Positions 1 to 10,885 of a DNA stretch of 64,000 nucleotides are shown piece after piece. The notes below the pieces were generated by a model, which had not been told where the DNA came from, did no database searches, and saw only the letters and a list, made by a program, of their open reading frames with translations. The DNA is taken from the NCBI GenBank assembly GCA_024734555.1, contig JANPWX010000358.1, positions 1,674,369 through 1,738,368 of the forward strand. The letters run 5' to 3'. Source of the DNA: Trochalopteron elliotii (taxonomy: Eukaryota; Chordata; Aves; Passeriformes; Leiothrichidae). The position numbers and the translations under genes were made by a program. Position 1 is the stretch's first letter. Each line of letters begins with the position of its first letter.

Positions 1-145
1 CCAGCTTTTCACCCTCAAGTCTTTATCTGCAGGGCAGGTCTCAACTCCTTCATACTTAAATTTGATAACAGAAACACATCAGTGTCATCCTTTCTTAAAG
101 AAAATATTAGCATGTTGATGTTTGTGGTTCATGAATGTGAAAGAG

Positions 146-165
146 AATAAATAAATAAATAAAAA
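146..165. repeat. (AAAT)n microsatellite
   Basis: Four consecutive AAAT units in the CELF2 intron, ending in an A run and then acacac. Confidence 0.85.
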
Positions 166-2600
166 CACACAAATGCTCCAGGCCAATAAATGAATATAAT
201 TCAATCCCATAACCCTATGGAAGCATGGAAAACCAAGTCCCAAGCTAAGACTTATCTTGCTCTTTCTCTAACAGGTGGGACTAAGGGTGTTCATTTTGAC
301 ATCACACCTGGTCATTGCAAGAACAAATAACAACTCATGTAGAGTCTGAATTACCTCTCTTAACTCTATTGTGGAAACAGATGTTGCCAAGTTTGACAAC
401 TGCAAGGCACCACATTGCTTTGTGAATGGGTGAGATTCAAAACAGGCAGCACTGAGGACACCTCCAATGTTCAGGCATAAGATCTCTAAACCTATGCAGT
501 CTTTCAAAAGCCATTACTTTTGTTAAACATGCTAAGAAATTACTTGTGTTACAGCTTTGCTTCACCTTCTTTGATGTTAATAATAATTGCTATGGCTCAG
601 AAAGCAATATTTCAGTAAATACGCATAGAAAGGTTTTTTTTTTAGTAGGATTCGCACAAACTAATTCAAAAATCAGTCTTTGATGTGAATGCAATGTGAG
701 AAAATACCCTTGGAAAAAAGACAAAGTAATTTTCAATCCAAGACAAAAAAAAAAAAATCATTGTATATGTATTTTCTGCAACATTTTATCTGAACACATA
801 GAAACTACAATAAGTTTGGTAGGAACTCACCTGTGAGCAGAGCGCTTAGGGGAATAGTTATAGTATTGAATAGTCCTTAAAAGTGGTGGTTGGTTTTGCT
901 GCCCAGGTGTCTGTTGGTGGCTGCTACAGAAGTGGCATTCACTCTGCTCTGGGCTATCCCTAAAGAAGCATTTCCACGTAACTGAGAGTGAGGGACTCCC
1001 TTTATTGCCACTAACAAAGGGCAGTAGCTGCTAGAAAGCTCAGGCTGCTGCAACATGACATGATAAAAAAATAACTTTATAAAAACATGCCACTCCAGTT
1101 CAGGCAGAGCAGAGCAGTTGTGAATGAGTTAATGTTTGTCTTGAAAGAAGTTCTCCCAAGGAAGTGAATTATGTCATGGTCCAGTAATATTAAATACCAT
1201 CCTTGCTTTCTCTTCATGTTTATGCACAACACACAGCATGCAAGTACTACCTGATAATCCATAACCTCTTGGCTTCTCAACTATTTTATGTAATATTACC
1301 TTTTTGTTCATATAAACTCTTTGCTATTGATTTACACCATCTCAAGACTCAAGGGAAGAAGATACAATGACAAAAAAAAAAAAGCAAAACAGCATAGCAA
1401 ATATTCAGTCTCCCCACCAAACATTTTTGTGTTGAAATACATGCTTTAGAGGGCTCTGACTGCTACCGATAAATCCTTCATGTCTTTTTGTTTTAATTAA
1501 GGGGTCCAAGAGCCCCCTCAACCCATATAAATTATGCACTAGAGTCCAGTTTTTAAAAAAAGCACAGAATCTCTACTATTAATTGATCAAAGCAAAAACC
1601 AGAAGCCACTGATAAATAAATCTTTTCTCGCAAAATCATTAAACTTATTGCTAAAAGCAATACATTTACTTAACATGTAAAGTATTTAAAGACTTTAAAC
1701 AGTTTAAGAAACTCCACAGAGTAATGACAATTCATTTTATTTAAGACATAAGCTGCTGTCCAAGTAGTAACTCAAAAATTTTTAAAAGCTTTGTAACAAT
1801 TTCTTCTCACAATGCATAAGGTTCATTTTGCCAGATTCAAATGCAAAATCGTTAACTGTTTTAATGCTAAACTATGGTTCTCTAAACAGAAAGATAATTT
1901 AAGAAATGTCATATGAATAATTTGTTTGATTTGGGGATAGGAATCATTCAGGTAAATTATTCTGTCTGACCTTTAAAATTCTAACATATAAAACATTATA
2001 AAAATGGAAAGTCACATGGGCTCCCACTTTCAGATCTGATTTATCATTTTTATTGCCTTTTCATTACCTAAACAAAATTAGAAACAGTATCTTCAAAACA
2101 GCAGTTAAAGTTGATACGATCGGGCATAAAATCAAGCGAGGGCACATTTGGCAAGTATGTATTTGCCAGATTGACAGCAGTATTGTAAGCTTTCAGAATC
2201 AATAAGTTTTCTCACCACAGTTAAAGGAGAGCTTAGTAATAAATCTGCAACTTAATGCAATAGCCATAATTGTAAGATACAAACCTCCCCCTCCCTGCAC
2301 TATTAGCAGCAGATATCAACTGAAACAACCACCACAAAACGGGCAACGCACTTTATATTCTACTGTACACACAAAAAGATTAAGGGAAATGAAAAAGGGG
2401 CTGAGAAAAGGAAAGGAAAAAAAACCCCCAAAACAACCCAAACCACCCCATCGCCAGACATACATTAAGCTAGTTTGACAACACCATTGTTCAGCTGTCC
2501 CATTGTCAGACCAAAAGATGTATTCAATGCTACAATGTCTGCTAGCAAATAAACAAAAGACTACATTTTTCAAAGCGGGGTGCCAATTCCAGCATAATTC

Positions 2601-2640
2601 CGTGTGTGAGTGTGCGTGTGTGCGTGTCTGCGTGTTGTGT
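2601..2640. repeat. Imperfect GT/CA repeat in the CELF2 intron
   Basis: On the plus strand this is an interrupted (GT)n with CG and TCTG interruptions. In the CELF2 pre-mRNA, read from the minus strand, it is CA-rich and lies about 560 nt after the donor of the coding exon. Confidence 0.85.
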
Positions 2641-3199
2641 TTCTCTGTAAAGAGTAGTCGATGCTGGCCTCCCGCTAAACCTGGGAGCATTATTAGAGAA
2701 TAGATGTGTAATCCCACATTATAGGAGCATTTGGATATTTTTAAAACATCTTCGAGCCGTAGAGACTAGGTAAAGCATTAGTAACTATTTACATAGGCTA
2801 AGTGAAAATTAAAGTGGTATTTAGGGCACTAGCTCTAATATGGAGTCTCCCTGAGCTTTTTCCATGCTTATTCCATGCCCAGTGCATAATAATGAAGCAG
2901 GCAGAAATATCGCAAAGGAGGTGATAAAAGAAATACCAGCTCTCTTTTAAGAAGGGAAGAAAAAAAAAAAAAAGAAAAAGAAAAGATAAATATATTTATT
3001 TTTCCCCCTCCTTGCCCTCTCCATACATTCGTCGTTATACATGAAATGCATGACCCGAACTAGTGGAAAATGCTACTTGCACCCAGCAATGCCTGTCTTT
3101 TCCTTTAAATAGGGAAACTACTTAATACACAGCACGGTTATAGTTGCAGCGGGCCCAGGCAACTCGAAAGCACGCGTTAAAACAAAGGAGACAACATAC

Positions 3200-3306
3200 C
3201 TTAAAAGCAGCTCCTCATTTCTCATAGTAACAGCGGATTTGGGACAGCGCATGCTTTCTGCACCGATATTCTCAACAAAAGCCAGTTCAGAAGTGCGCTC
3301 AAACAT
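3200..3306 (-). CDS. CELF2: CELF2 N-terminal coding exon (partial gene)
   Basis: This exon encodes the first 35 residues of CELF2, a nuclear and cytoplasmic RNA-binding protein that binds U/G-rich RNA through three RRMs and controls alternative splicing, translation and mRNA stability. Read on the minus strand from the ATG at 3306-3304, the peptide starts MFERTSELAFVENIGAES and continues MRCPKSAVTMRNEELLL, the N-terminus I recognise for vertebrate CELF2. The exon ends at 3200 with two bases (AG) of a split serine codon, followed directly by the donor GTATGT (3199-3194), which matches the known ...EELLLS junction. The frame is closed upstream by TAG and TGA codons, so ATG 3306 is the first possible start. 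A second ATG at 3252-3250 gives the shorter isoform beginning MRCPKS. No RRM lies in this exon; the rest of the gene is beyond coordinate 1. The family assignment is from memory of the protein, not a search. Confidence 0.93.
3250..3252 (-). other. CELF2: Alternative CELF2 start codon (MRCPKS isoform)
   Basis: This in-frame ATG lies 54 nt after the first one and starts the peptide MRCPKSAVTMRN. It has A at -3, whereas the upstream ATG at 3306 has T at -3 and T at +4. Initiation by leaky scanning at this second codon is therefore plausible, and it corresponds to the commonly described CELF2 N-terminus. Confidence 0.7.
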
Positions 3307-3900
3307 CAATGCCACAGTAGCTACTCACTAATGGCTACTCTTTCTCTCTTTCTCTCTCTAGTCAGACGCTGAGTGGTGGAGCAAAGGGGCCCCTGCAGAT
3401 TCACTAAGCAGAAATAATCCTCTCTGACAAGTTATGTTGTCTGGGCATATTTTACATTAATGCACTGTGCTGCCTATAGGGGTCTTGTTTGCGTTCACTC
3501 TAGCCTAGCTGGTGTTAGCTCTCTTAATTACCAGCCAAAAAAAAAATCAGCAACATTCCCCCCCCACCCCGCTGTTAAAACAAAAATAATAATGTATATG
3601 TATATGTACATATACATGTCTCTGTGCATAAAACTGAAAGAAAAGGTGGGGAAATCTATGGGCAAATGAGGAAAAGCCTTCCCCCTCTGGAAGGATGCAT
3701 GCTTGGTATGGATCTTTTGTTTGCCCTGCAAACTCAGTGAATACAGTGGCAAAGAGATGCTGTGGCTCGTGAGGCTTGTGCACTTTAAGGAAATTGGGTT
3801 AGAGGCTCTTTCTGGGGCTCTGGAGTCGCAGCTGGAGCTTTTGCTCTCTCCCTCCTTCCCTTCCTTGTTCAAGGCTGAGTGGCTTTATGGGACCTGCCAG
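3307..3900 (-). promoter_or_regulatory. CELF2: CELF2 5' leader and probable proximal promoter
   Basis: This is the sequence immediately upstream of the CELF2 ATG. In the transcript it contains a GA-rich run (minus strand of 3341-3360), in-frame stop codons just before the ATG, and a 20-bp AT-rich palindrome at 3598-3617. There is no convincing TATA box and no strong CpG island, so the transcription start cannot be placed. A pyrimidine-rich stretch ending in CAG (3371-3369, minus strand) could serve as a 3' splice site, making the coding exon an internal one of 169 nt for transcripts starting further upstream. The extent given is an inference from position only. Confidence 0.45.
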
Positions 3901-6900
3901 CTCACATCAGAGGGACTGGGGAGTATTAATGCAGGCACCTGGGGATCTTCCTCAAGTTTTCATTTTTTTTCTTGGCAATTTTAACCCTCGAGAGACACAA
4001 GTCCAGAATCCTCCCAATTTTAACCCCTCCGAAACACAACTCGGTTACCAAGTAACTGAGTTTGCTTTAACCCAGACCTTTTCTCTTGGCTTTGGCACAG
4101 TTCTCACAGATGGGGAAGGATGTTGCATTATTCAATGATTTACTCACTTCCTATGTATGAAAGGAACTATAGTGTGGCACAGATTTCGGCGAAACAGCCT
4201 CTGGCCCTATCTGGGAGATCCGCCATGTGATTTGTAGGAGCAGGTCGTGGTCTTCCCAGTTGCCAAGGTAGTCAAAGAGAGGTTTATTTTCACGTCTTGG
4301 TTTCAGCTTCTGCTGGGTAAATCTTTAAACTGTGCAGCTATTTTTGAGTCAGGAGGATGGTTGTCTTTTTTTTTTTTTCTTGTATTATTTTAATTTTTTT
4401 TAAAATGTATATCAGATACTTGAGCAGGTGCTTATTTAGTAGACTGAAAAAGTCAACAAGTCCTTGATGCTCTTTTCAGTCAAAAGCTTTTCTGCTCCAC
4501 TGTGGCAGATAAATGTGTCTTAAAAATGACTGTAATTTCCTATCAGGTCATGTTAACTTAAGGAAGTGCAAAACTCAATAAACACAAATTGTCCAAAATT
4601 GACAACTTGTCAAAAAGTCCAGTCAGGCTAAAAATTGATCTACACTTCAAAATTTGAATTCAGTTTTCATGGACTTTTGGCTATTCTGTGGCTGGTCTGA
4701 AGCTCTTTTCCTACATTATATACTACTGCCTCAAAATATACTGCTACGATATCCTGATGCAGTGCTACTGCTGCTAATTCCTTAACAGCAGTTGATATTT
4801 AAGGGCTTGATCTTTAAACTTGAGTCTGGGAATGAAGGCAAAGAGAGAGCAATCACCAGGATAAATACACTAGTAGCAAGATCTTGCCTTTCTGATGGCA
4901 GCTGTAAACTTCTATTAAGGTCATAAATTGTTTGCAACAGAAACAATCATTTTGTTCTACATTTCTCATTGAGCACTGTGAAACCTTGGGATTAGTTTCA
5001 GTCACTCTGATATAATATATGTCAAATGACTAAAAGACAAATTAAAAAAACCAAACCTGGACATAATCTACTTTTAATGGTGTAGAGAGAAAGAGGGCAG
5101 CTTAGGAAACATGGATATCATGAAGGACTGCAAGTTAAAAGAAGACAGGTTTCAATTTGCTTCCCTTTTCATCTGCAGAACATAACTGGGATTCTAGTTG
5201 GCCTTGCAATAAAAAATAATAAATCATTTTAATGATTAGCAAGTCAAACCAATTCCATGTTAAAATGTCATGCTCCAAGGTCAACTGAGACAACATAGCT
5301 TGTACTTCATGCTAAAAATATCTGAACAGTCATGGAAGGCGGCCAGGAAAATACTCAACCAACATGACAAATCCCATACCTCCTGCCCCAAATACTAAAT
5401 CCATTACTACCATTTCAGGCATGGCCACCAGCACTCAGGATTTCAGCTCCTTTACTGTTCACCTCCAAATGACTTGTGACCAGCACAACTCACCCTGGTG
5501 CCCGGGTTGCTCCAGAGCAGTCTCAGGCTGGTGAGGCTGATGCACGAGCTGCAGCAAATACCAGGGTGTGCTACAGAGCACACAGCTGAACGGGAAGTGT
5601 CAAACAGTCTGATGAACTGCTACAGTTTTCAAAAAATATGGCAAGGATCAGCATCTTAAGACACTACCAGCTGAGGGAACAAAGCTTTCTATTCAGGCTG
5701 GAGCAGAATAGCTCACACAGAGCCCCTTTGGTGGGGAATCAATGGGCTTCTGTTGGGCAGCTCCACGCAGTTGCAAGTTCTTGATCATTTCTGCACTTAG
5801 AAAGGAGGAGAAGCAGCAGCAACAGGAGATAAAGTGAAGTATTATGGAAGGACTCATCTTCAGCCAAAGGAATAAATAAATTAAAAAAAAAAATTAAAAA
5901 GGAAAATAAAATCTACAAAGCAGTAACACAGGCAGACGAAAAGAACCTACGCTTTCTATCACACATAATGAAACGTCTGACAGAACAACATCTGCAGAGG
6001 GATCACAGCTGCTGAGGATGAGAGGGAATATGAGTATTATTTTTCAATTCTAAGATGTACTAAGCAGGAGTGCCTTTAAAATAATATGGCTGAAGGGAAG
6101 ATTAAACCAGATGCACAAGGCTATCTGGCTTCTTTCAGGATGAAAGTCCAGCTGTGGGTTTAAATTCAACATTTAATATGAAAATTGATTATAGATTCAT
6201 AACTGATATGTATGTATTGCAGAATGCTCTGCACAAATTGCATACAGTGGAAATTTAATAATTTCATTGCCCTGTATTTAATGGAAACCCAAGCCTTCCA
6301 CGTATGGCCTATGAGTTTGCTAAACTAATTATGTGATGCTGCAAATCCTTGAAAGGCAACAGGAATAACAGTCATTTACACAGGCAAAATGATCAAAACC
6401 TCAGAGGCAAACCAGTAACAACAACTAATTTATACCAATTAAAAGTGTTCCTTCTGCTCTCTACTTCTAGTTCAAATTATTTATTGAGCATTCCATTTGT
6501 TTACAGTATTTTAAAAGTATTCAGAAGCCCAAAATATACTGGCGTTTTGCTACACTAAAAAGTGTTTCTACCAGCCAAGAGATGGACTAGATTTCATGAC
6601 AAAGAAATGGTGGACAAATGTCCAGGACAATGGACCAAAAATCATGAGTGCAATCATGAGAGGAATAGAAAGCCTTGATTCATGTCCCCATTTTACCAAG
6701 TGTCCCCATGTCAGATCTCATGCAAACCAATTAACCTCTTGCTCACATCTCCATCTTTAAAATGAAAAAATCCAATAAACTCCAGAGCAATGTGACCATA
6801 ATACAGAACACTCCAAGATGTATAAATCAGTGCTTTATTGTGGCTTGCACAAACATTTAAAATACGTCTTCTCCTCACAAGAGGCACTTGCAGTCTAAGT

Positions 6901-7398
6901 CAGTTATCTGCTGTTCTGTGCAGTCATTTAGGCTCAAATCACATTTGTTTTGTATAGGTGTGAAAAGCTACACTTTAATCTGATAGCAATTTACTGTTTT
7001 AGGTGGTTAAATCCCACCTTTGAAGCTGAGCAATTAGTCTAAGCTAGTCATCTAGGGTTTCTCTATTGTCACTGTGGGGAGATTAGTTATACTAAAGAGC
7101 ATTACCACATCTCTCCGTTGACTACAAAGGGATTAGATCCCTAAATTTTAAATGCATATATTAGGCAAGACCCACCTAAGTGCCTAAACCAAAGGTGAGA
7201 ATTCCAATGTTCCTCTTTTAGCATCACCACTGTGTGCTCCATGGCACTGCCACAGCCCTGGGCACCCTGTGGCTGCTGTGCAAGTGCAGCTCAGACACCT
7301 TGAGCCTGCCTGGCACTTCCAGGTAGCTGCAACCTGCCTGCAGGATGTCTGCAGCAATAAAGCTGCACTTGGGCAAGACTACCAGGTCTGAAACAGAC
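3901..7398. other. Noncoding DNA upstream of CELF2 exon
   Basis: No coding exon, RNA gene or recognisable transposon is visible. The sequence is AT-rich single-copy-looking DNA with short poly-T and poly-A tracts (for example near 4368-4380 and 5881-5900). The part from about 5,400 to 5,800 is richer in G and C, but I could not assign it to a family. Confidence 0.6.
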
Positions 7399-7857
7399 TG
7401 GTGCAGAGGAGGGGAATGAAGATGCTCAGAGGGCTGGAGCACCTCTCCTATAAAGACAGACTGGGTGATCTGGAGTTATTTTGTCGTGGAGAAGAGAAGG
7501 CTCCAGAAAGATCTTGCAGCACCTTACAGTGCCTGAGGGGACCCACAAGAAATCTGGAGAGGGACTTTGAGCAAGGGCATGTTGTGATGAGACAAGAGGG
7601 AATAGCTTTACACTGAAAAAGGGCAGGTTTAGATTAGCTATTAGGATGATATTTTTTACTGTAAGGGTGGTGAGGCGCTGGAACAGGTTCCCCAGGGAAG
7701 TTGTGTCTGCCCCATCCCTTGAATTGTTCAAGGGCAGGCTGGATGTGGCTCTGAAGAACCTGGTCTAGTGGAAGGTGTCCTTGTACATGACAGAGTAGTG
7801 GAACATGATGATCTTTAAGGTCCTTTCAAACACAAACCATTCTGCAATTCTATGACC
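7399..7857 (+). mobile_element. CR1 LINE fragment, 3' end
   Basis: This is a 5'-truncated CR1 non-LTR retrotransposon. It begins in the segment reading gcagaggaggggaatgaaga, passes through the conserved block ggcaggtttagattagctat, the segment around ggaaggtgtccttgtacatg and gatgatctttaaggtccttt, and ends in the CR1 tail attctatga-type sequence near 7857. Many substitutions and small indels relative to the avian consensus show that it is old and inactive. Open frames within it are not host genes. The preceding 180 bp (from about 7216) are similarly G/C-rich but were not confidently assigned. Confidence 0.93.
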
Positions 7858-8640
7858 TATAATATGTTACACCTATGCAAAGTTTGAAGTAGAAAGGAAA
7901 TTGGCCTCAGCTTCAGAAGTGGAGCCTTTCCAGCATGCTTTCAGAAAGCAGACAGTTCATTTAGTTATCTTCTCCTAAAATCTAGAATAATGAGTAACTC
8001 ATTGCCTGCAGCTTTTATGTTATTGGAAATAGTGGAACATAAGCCCAGGTATTATTGTTAGAATCATTTTACTCTGGATCACTTAATTGGTGAATGTGGA
8101 TAGCAAAGAATTGGCTGTAACTCAAAAGGCTGTATCTCATCACGCTTTACTGCTGCTCTAATTGAAATTTTTGTTCATTTTTACCTGGAACAAATCATCA
8201 CACTTTTGTCTCTGCTTCCTCTGTTGATTTCGGGTTTTGATTATACAGCCTTTAACATAGTTGCAGATGGGAGATCAGTTGTTGTCCTCAGCTCCAGCAA
8301 TCAAACATCTAGGCTATTATTTTTATCAGGAGAGCAGAAACACTGACATTTGCTATTTGCATTATGCACATACATACAGGTGAAAACATTTCTTTGCTGT
8401 CCCAGACTATGAAAACACAAGTCACAGAGACTCAGATCCTCACCTCTAAGTATCTGAATACAATTTCACTGTGAAACCATATTGATCTGCTTTAGAGACA
8501 TTCATGCAGGCACAGCCACGTCTTCAGGACAGGTAGTACCTCTGTATACCTTGTGTGTTTTGAACATACTCACAGTATCTTTGTGTTCAGGAAAAGAAAG
8601 ATAAGTTTCAAGCTCTTGCAGTAGAGATACAACAAATAAC

Positions 8641-8685
8641 TTTTTTTCTTTTTTCTTTTTTCTTTTTTCTTTTTTTTTTTTTTTT
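8641..8685. repeat. (CTTTTTT)n T-rich microsatellite
   Basis: Cytosines recur every 7 bases (8648, 8655, 8662, 8669) in an otherwise pure T run that ends in about 16 T. Read on the other strand it is (GAAAAAA)n, so it may derive from a degenerate poly-A tail. Confidence 0.9.
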
Positions 8686-9400
8686 GGCAACAAAACCAGT
8701 CTACAAACTTGCCCCGTCTCTTTTTGTCTGTTTTGGCAGATATTTTAGATTATATGCCTAGATTTTCTGTCTGAGTCATAGGTGTGGCAATTACTGTTGG
8801 TCTGCATGATGCAAAAGGTCTTTTCTAATGTTTTTCACTTGGGAGTATCCAAAGAGCATCATGAAAATTAAATAGCACAGACAGAAAACACAGGAGTATG
8901 AAATGTTGCATAAATGCTTGAAGATTAATACTTGAACAGCAGGGGAATAAAGTTTTGCATTTAAAGCATATAGCAGGACTGGTACCCACTGCATGTCTGC
9001 AGTAGGAAAGGTGTGTGCTGCCTCCCTCAAACATTCAGCAGCACTCTGCATCTCAGCATCTGGGAGCCAGAAGGAACAAACCTTTCCTATTTTCCTAAAA
9101 GATGTGCTCCATTGCTTCCCCCACCCTTGTGAGGGAAGGGGGCAAAACTCGCAGTTTGTGCAGTTCACAAATTCTGACAGAGAAACGCACTTCAGTGTGT
9201 TTTTTTAAAGACAATACATCACTCAAAATAACTCACAACTGGCCAGGCTGCGGTTGCAGACATGGCCACTCTACAAAGGAAATAAAATATTTGGAAAGAT
9301 CTACATGTCGTAAGAACATCTGGCCTGCAAGTTAAGGGAAGGAGGAGAAAGCTGATCAAAAGAGTGAAGGCTAACAGAAGAGGCAACAGAACACCAGATC

Positions 9401-9432
9401 TGAGAGAAAGAGAGAGAAAAGACAGAGAAAGA
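9401..9432. repeat. GA-rich simple repeat
   Basis: This is a short purine tract composed of gagaaagagagagaaaagac-like units. It is low complexity, with no other signal. Confidence 0.7.
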
Positions 9433-10885
9433 ACAAACGCAGCTGGTTACAGAACCACTTATTTTCTGCTTTAATTTAAAATCTATTTAAAGCATAAGCA
9501 GAACCTGCTCTGTCTAAACAGGAATATCTTTATTTTGCACTTGTAGTAATGCCAAGATCATGACTTTAATGATGTGGGATATCAAGGACGACCTTGAGTT
9601 CTTGGGAGCACAATCTAAAGAAAGTGAACTTGCACAATATATACAAATGTATGAGCTGTTTTTATTAACACATATCAATGAACATGAAAAATGTTAATAA
9701 TTACAGATGAGAATTTAATGGCTACTCATCCTCCTAAGCTAAAATTAGAAATAGAGCCACATTTAACATTTCTATTGAACCTATTTTAAAATGGTCTTAT
9801 GGTGCTCTACACAGAAGGTTCATTTCACACATCCATGAAATGCATCTAACAAGTAGAGATGAAAGTGGATATTTAAAAACAAGCTCTCACCAGAGAGAGT
9901 GATGCTAAACAGAAACTCACATGCAAGTAAAAAAGGGAAAGGAGTCTAATTTCTAGGATCTGGCATCTAGAGGAGTGAATGCATCTACCAAGAGAACATT
10001 TGGGAATGAATGGGAAGTGAGAAGTGGACGTTACGCTGTCCAACATGAAATAAAGGCTAATGGGGAAAACTCATCATCCACCAAGTTTCCTGAAAAGGCA
10101 GGTAGAATGTCCTGTGTGGAAGGGAAACAAACTGAAACTTGAATAATTCAAATCAGATGAATTGATCTTTGGTTATAAATACTGATTGAGAACGCTTGAT
10201 TCCTTACCTAGTAATAGTCAGATTTTCTATTTAAAAATGCTCTGAAAGGAAGGAAATGTATCACTTCTATAGAGTTGCCATAAAAATAAAACTAATAGCT
10301 ACAGAATAATTTTTACTATTTTAAAAATTAATTAGCACAGGCACTTGTTTCCTCAGCTGTTATCCTCACTAATCAGTTTTATTTCATTATTGAAAAAAAA
10401 ATCACCACACTTTTTTAATACTTTAAACTCTCTCCCTAACATTTTTTGTTCAAAGGATACTCTTCCTTTCTTCCTTTTTTGCCTTTAAAAATCTATTAGC
10501 ATTGATTAAAATGAAAGAGCTAGGATATAAATCTTCAGTTAGGTTTACAACACATTTTTCTTTGACCTTTCTCATGTCATCTGACACTTGACAGTTTCGT
10601 GCAAGATGTTAAAAATGACTAGTGATTTTTCGTGATTCTAAGTGCCCAAACTCAGAGAGTTTTGTAGGGCCTGCAATTCAGAGTTAAGATCTTGGTTTGT
10701 GGGGAGGAAGAAATTAATCAGGGCCCATGAAAACACCCAGAAGATGGACGCATTTCAAAACCTTTAATGAAAATTCTGCCCAAACTGAGATTCTAAGGCT
10801 AAGGAATTCCTTAAAATGTCAGAGCACAAAGTTTTGAAGAAGAAGGTATCTTTACCAAAAAAAAAAAAAAGGTATCTTTATCAAA

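Larger units (their letters stand above)
1..3199 (-). other. CELF2: CELF2 intron following the N-terminal exon (5' part)
   Basis: The donor GTATGT at 3199-3194 opens an intron that runs out of the window. No exon encoding the next expected CELF2 segment (SNGT..., then the first RRM) is visible on the minus strand here. The stretch is AT-rich. It holds an AAAT microsatellite near 146-165, a GT/CA tract at 2601-2640, an A-rich tract near 2959-2987 and a candidate cassette exon at 831-981. Open frames such as 2316-2717 on the minus strand look fortuitous, since part of that one translates the CA tract. Confidence 0.85.
7858..10885. other. Noncoding DNA with T-rich and GA-rich tracts
   Basis: No gene is recognised. 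The interval contains the (CTTTTTT)n tract at 8641-8685, a GA-rich run at about 9401-9432, and a 16-bp direct repeat flanking a poly-A run at 10845-10886. Open frames near 8791-9335 occur on both strands and show no family resemblance. Confidence 0.6.

Noticed and set aside
2316..2717. 133-codon minus-strand frame within the CELF2 intron
   Set aside because: Part of it is translated CA repeat (THAHSHT-like) and A/C-rich sequence. No homology is recognised, and it is not joined in frame to the upstream CELF2 exon.
3307..3315. Extension of the CELF2 reading frame upstream of ATG 3306 to a GTG
   Set aside because: The frame is open for only a few codons before TGA and TAG. ATG 3306 fits the known protein, and there is no reason to invoke a GTG start in a vertebrate mRNA.
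3528..3872. 114-codon minus-strand frame in the CELF2 upstream region
   Set aside because: Its middle translates the TATATG microsatellite (YMYIYIYI-like), and it ends well before the CELF2 start. It is most likely untranslated leader or promoter sequence.
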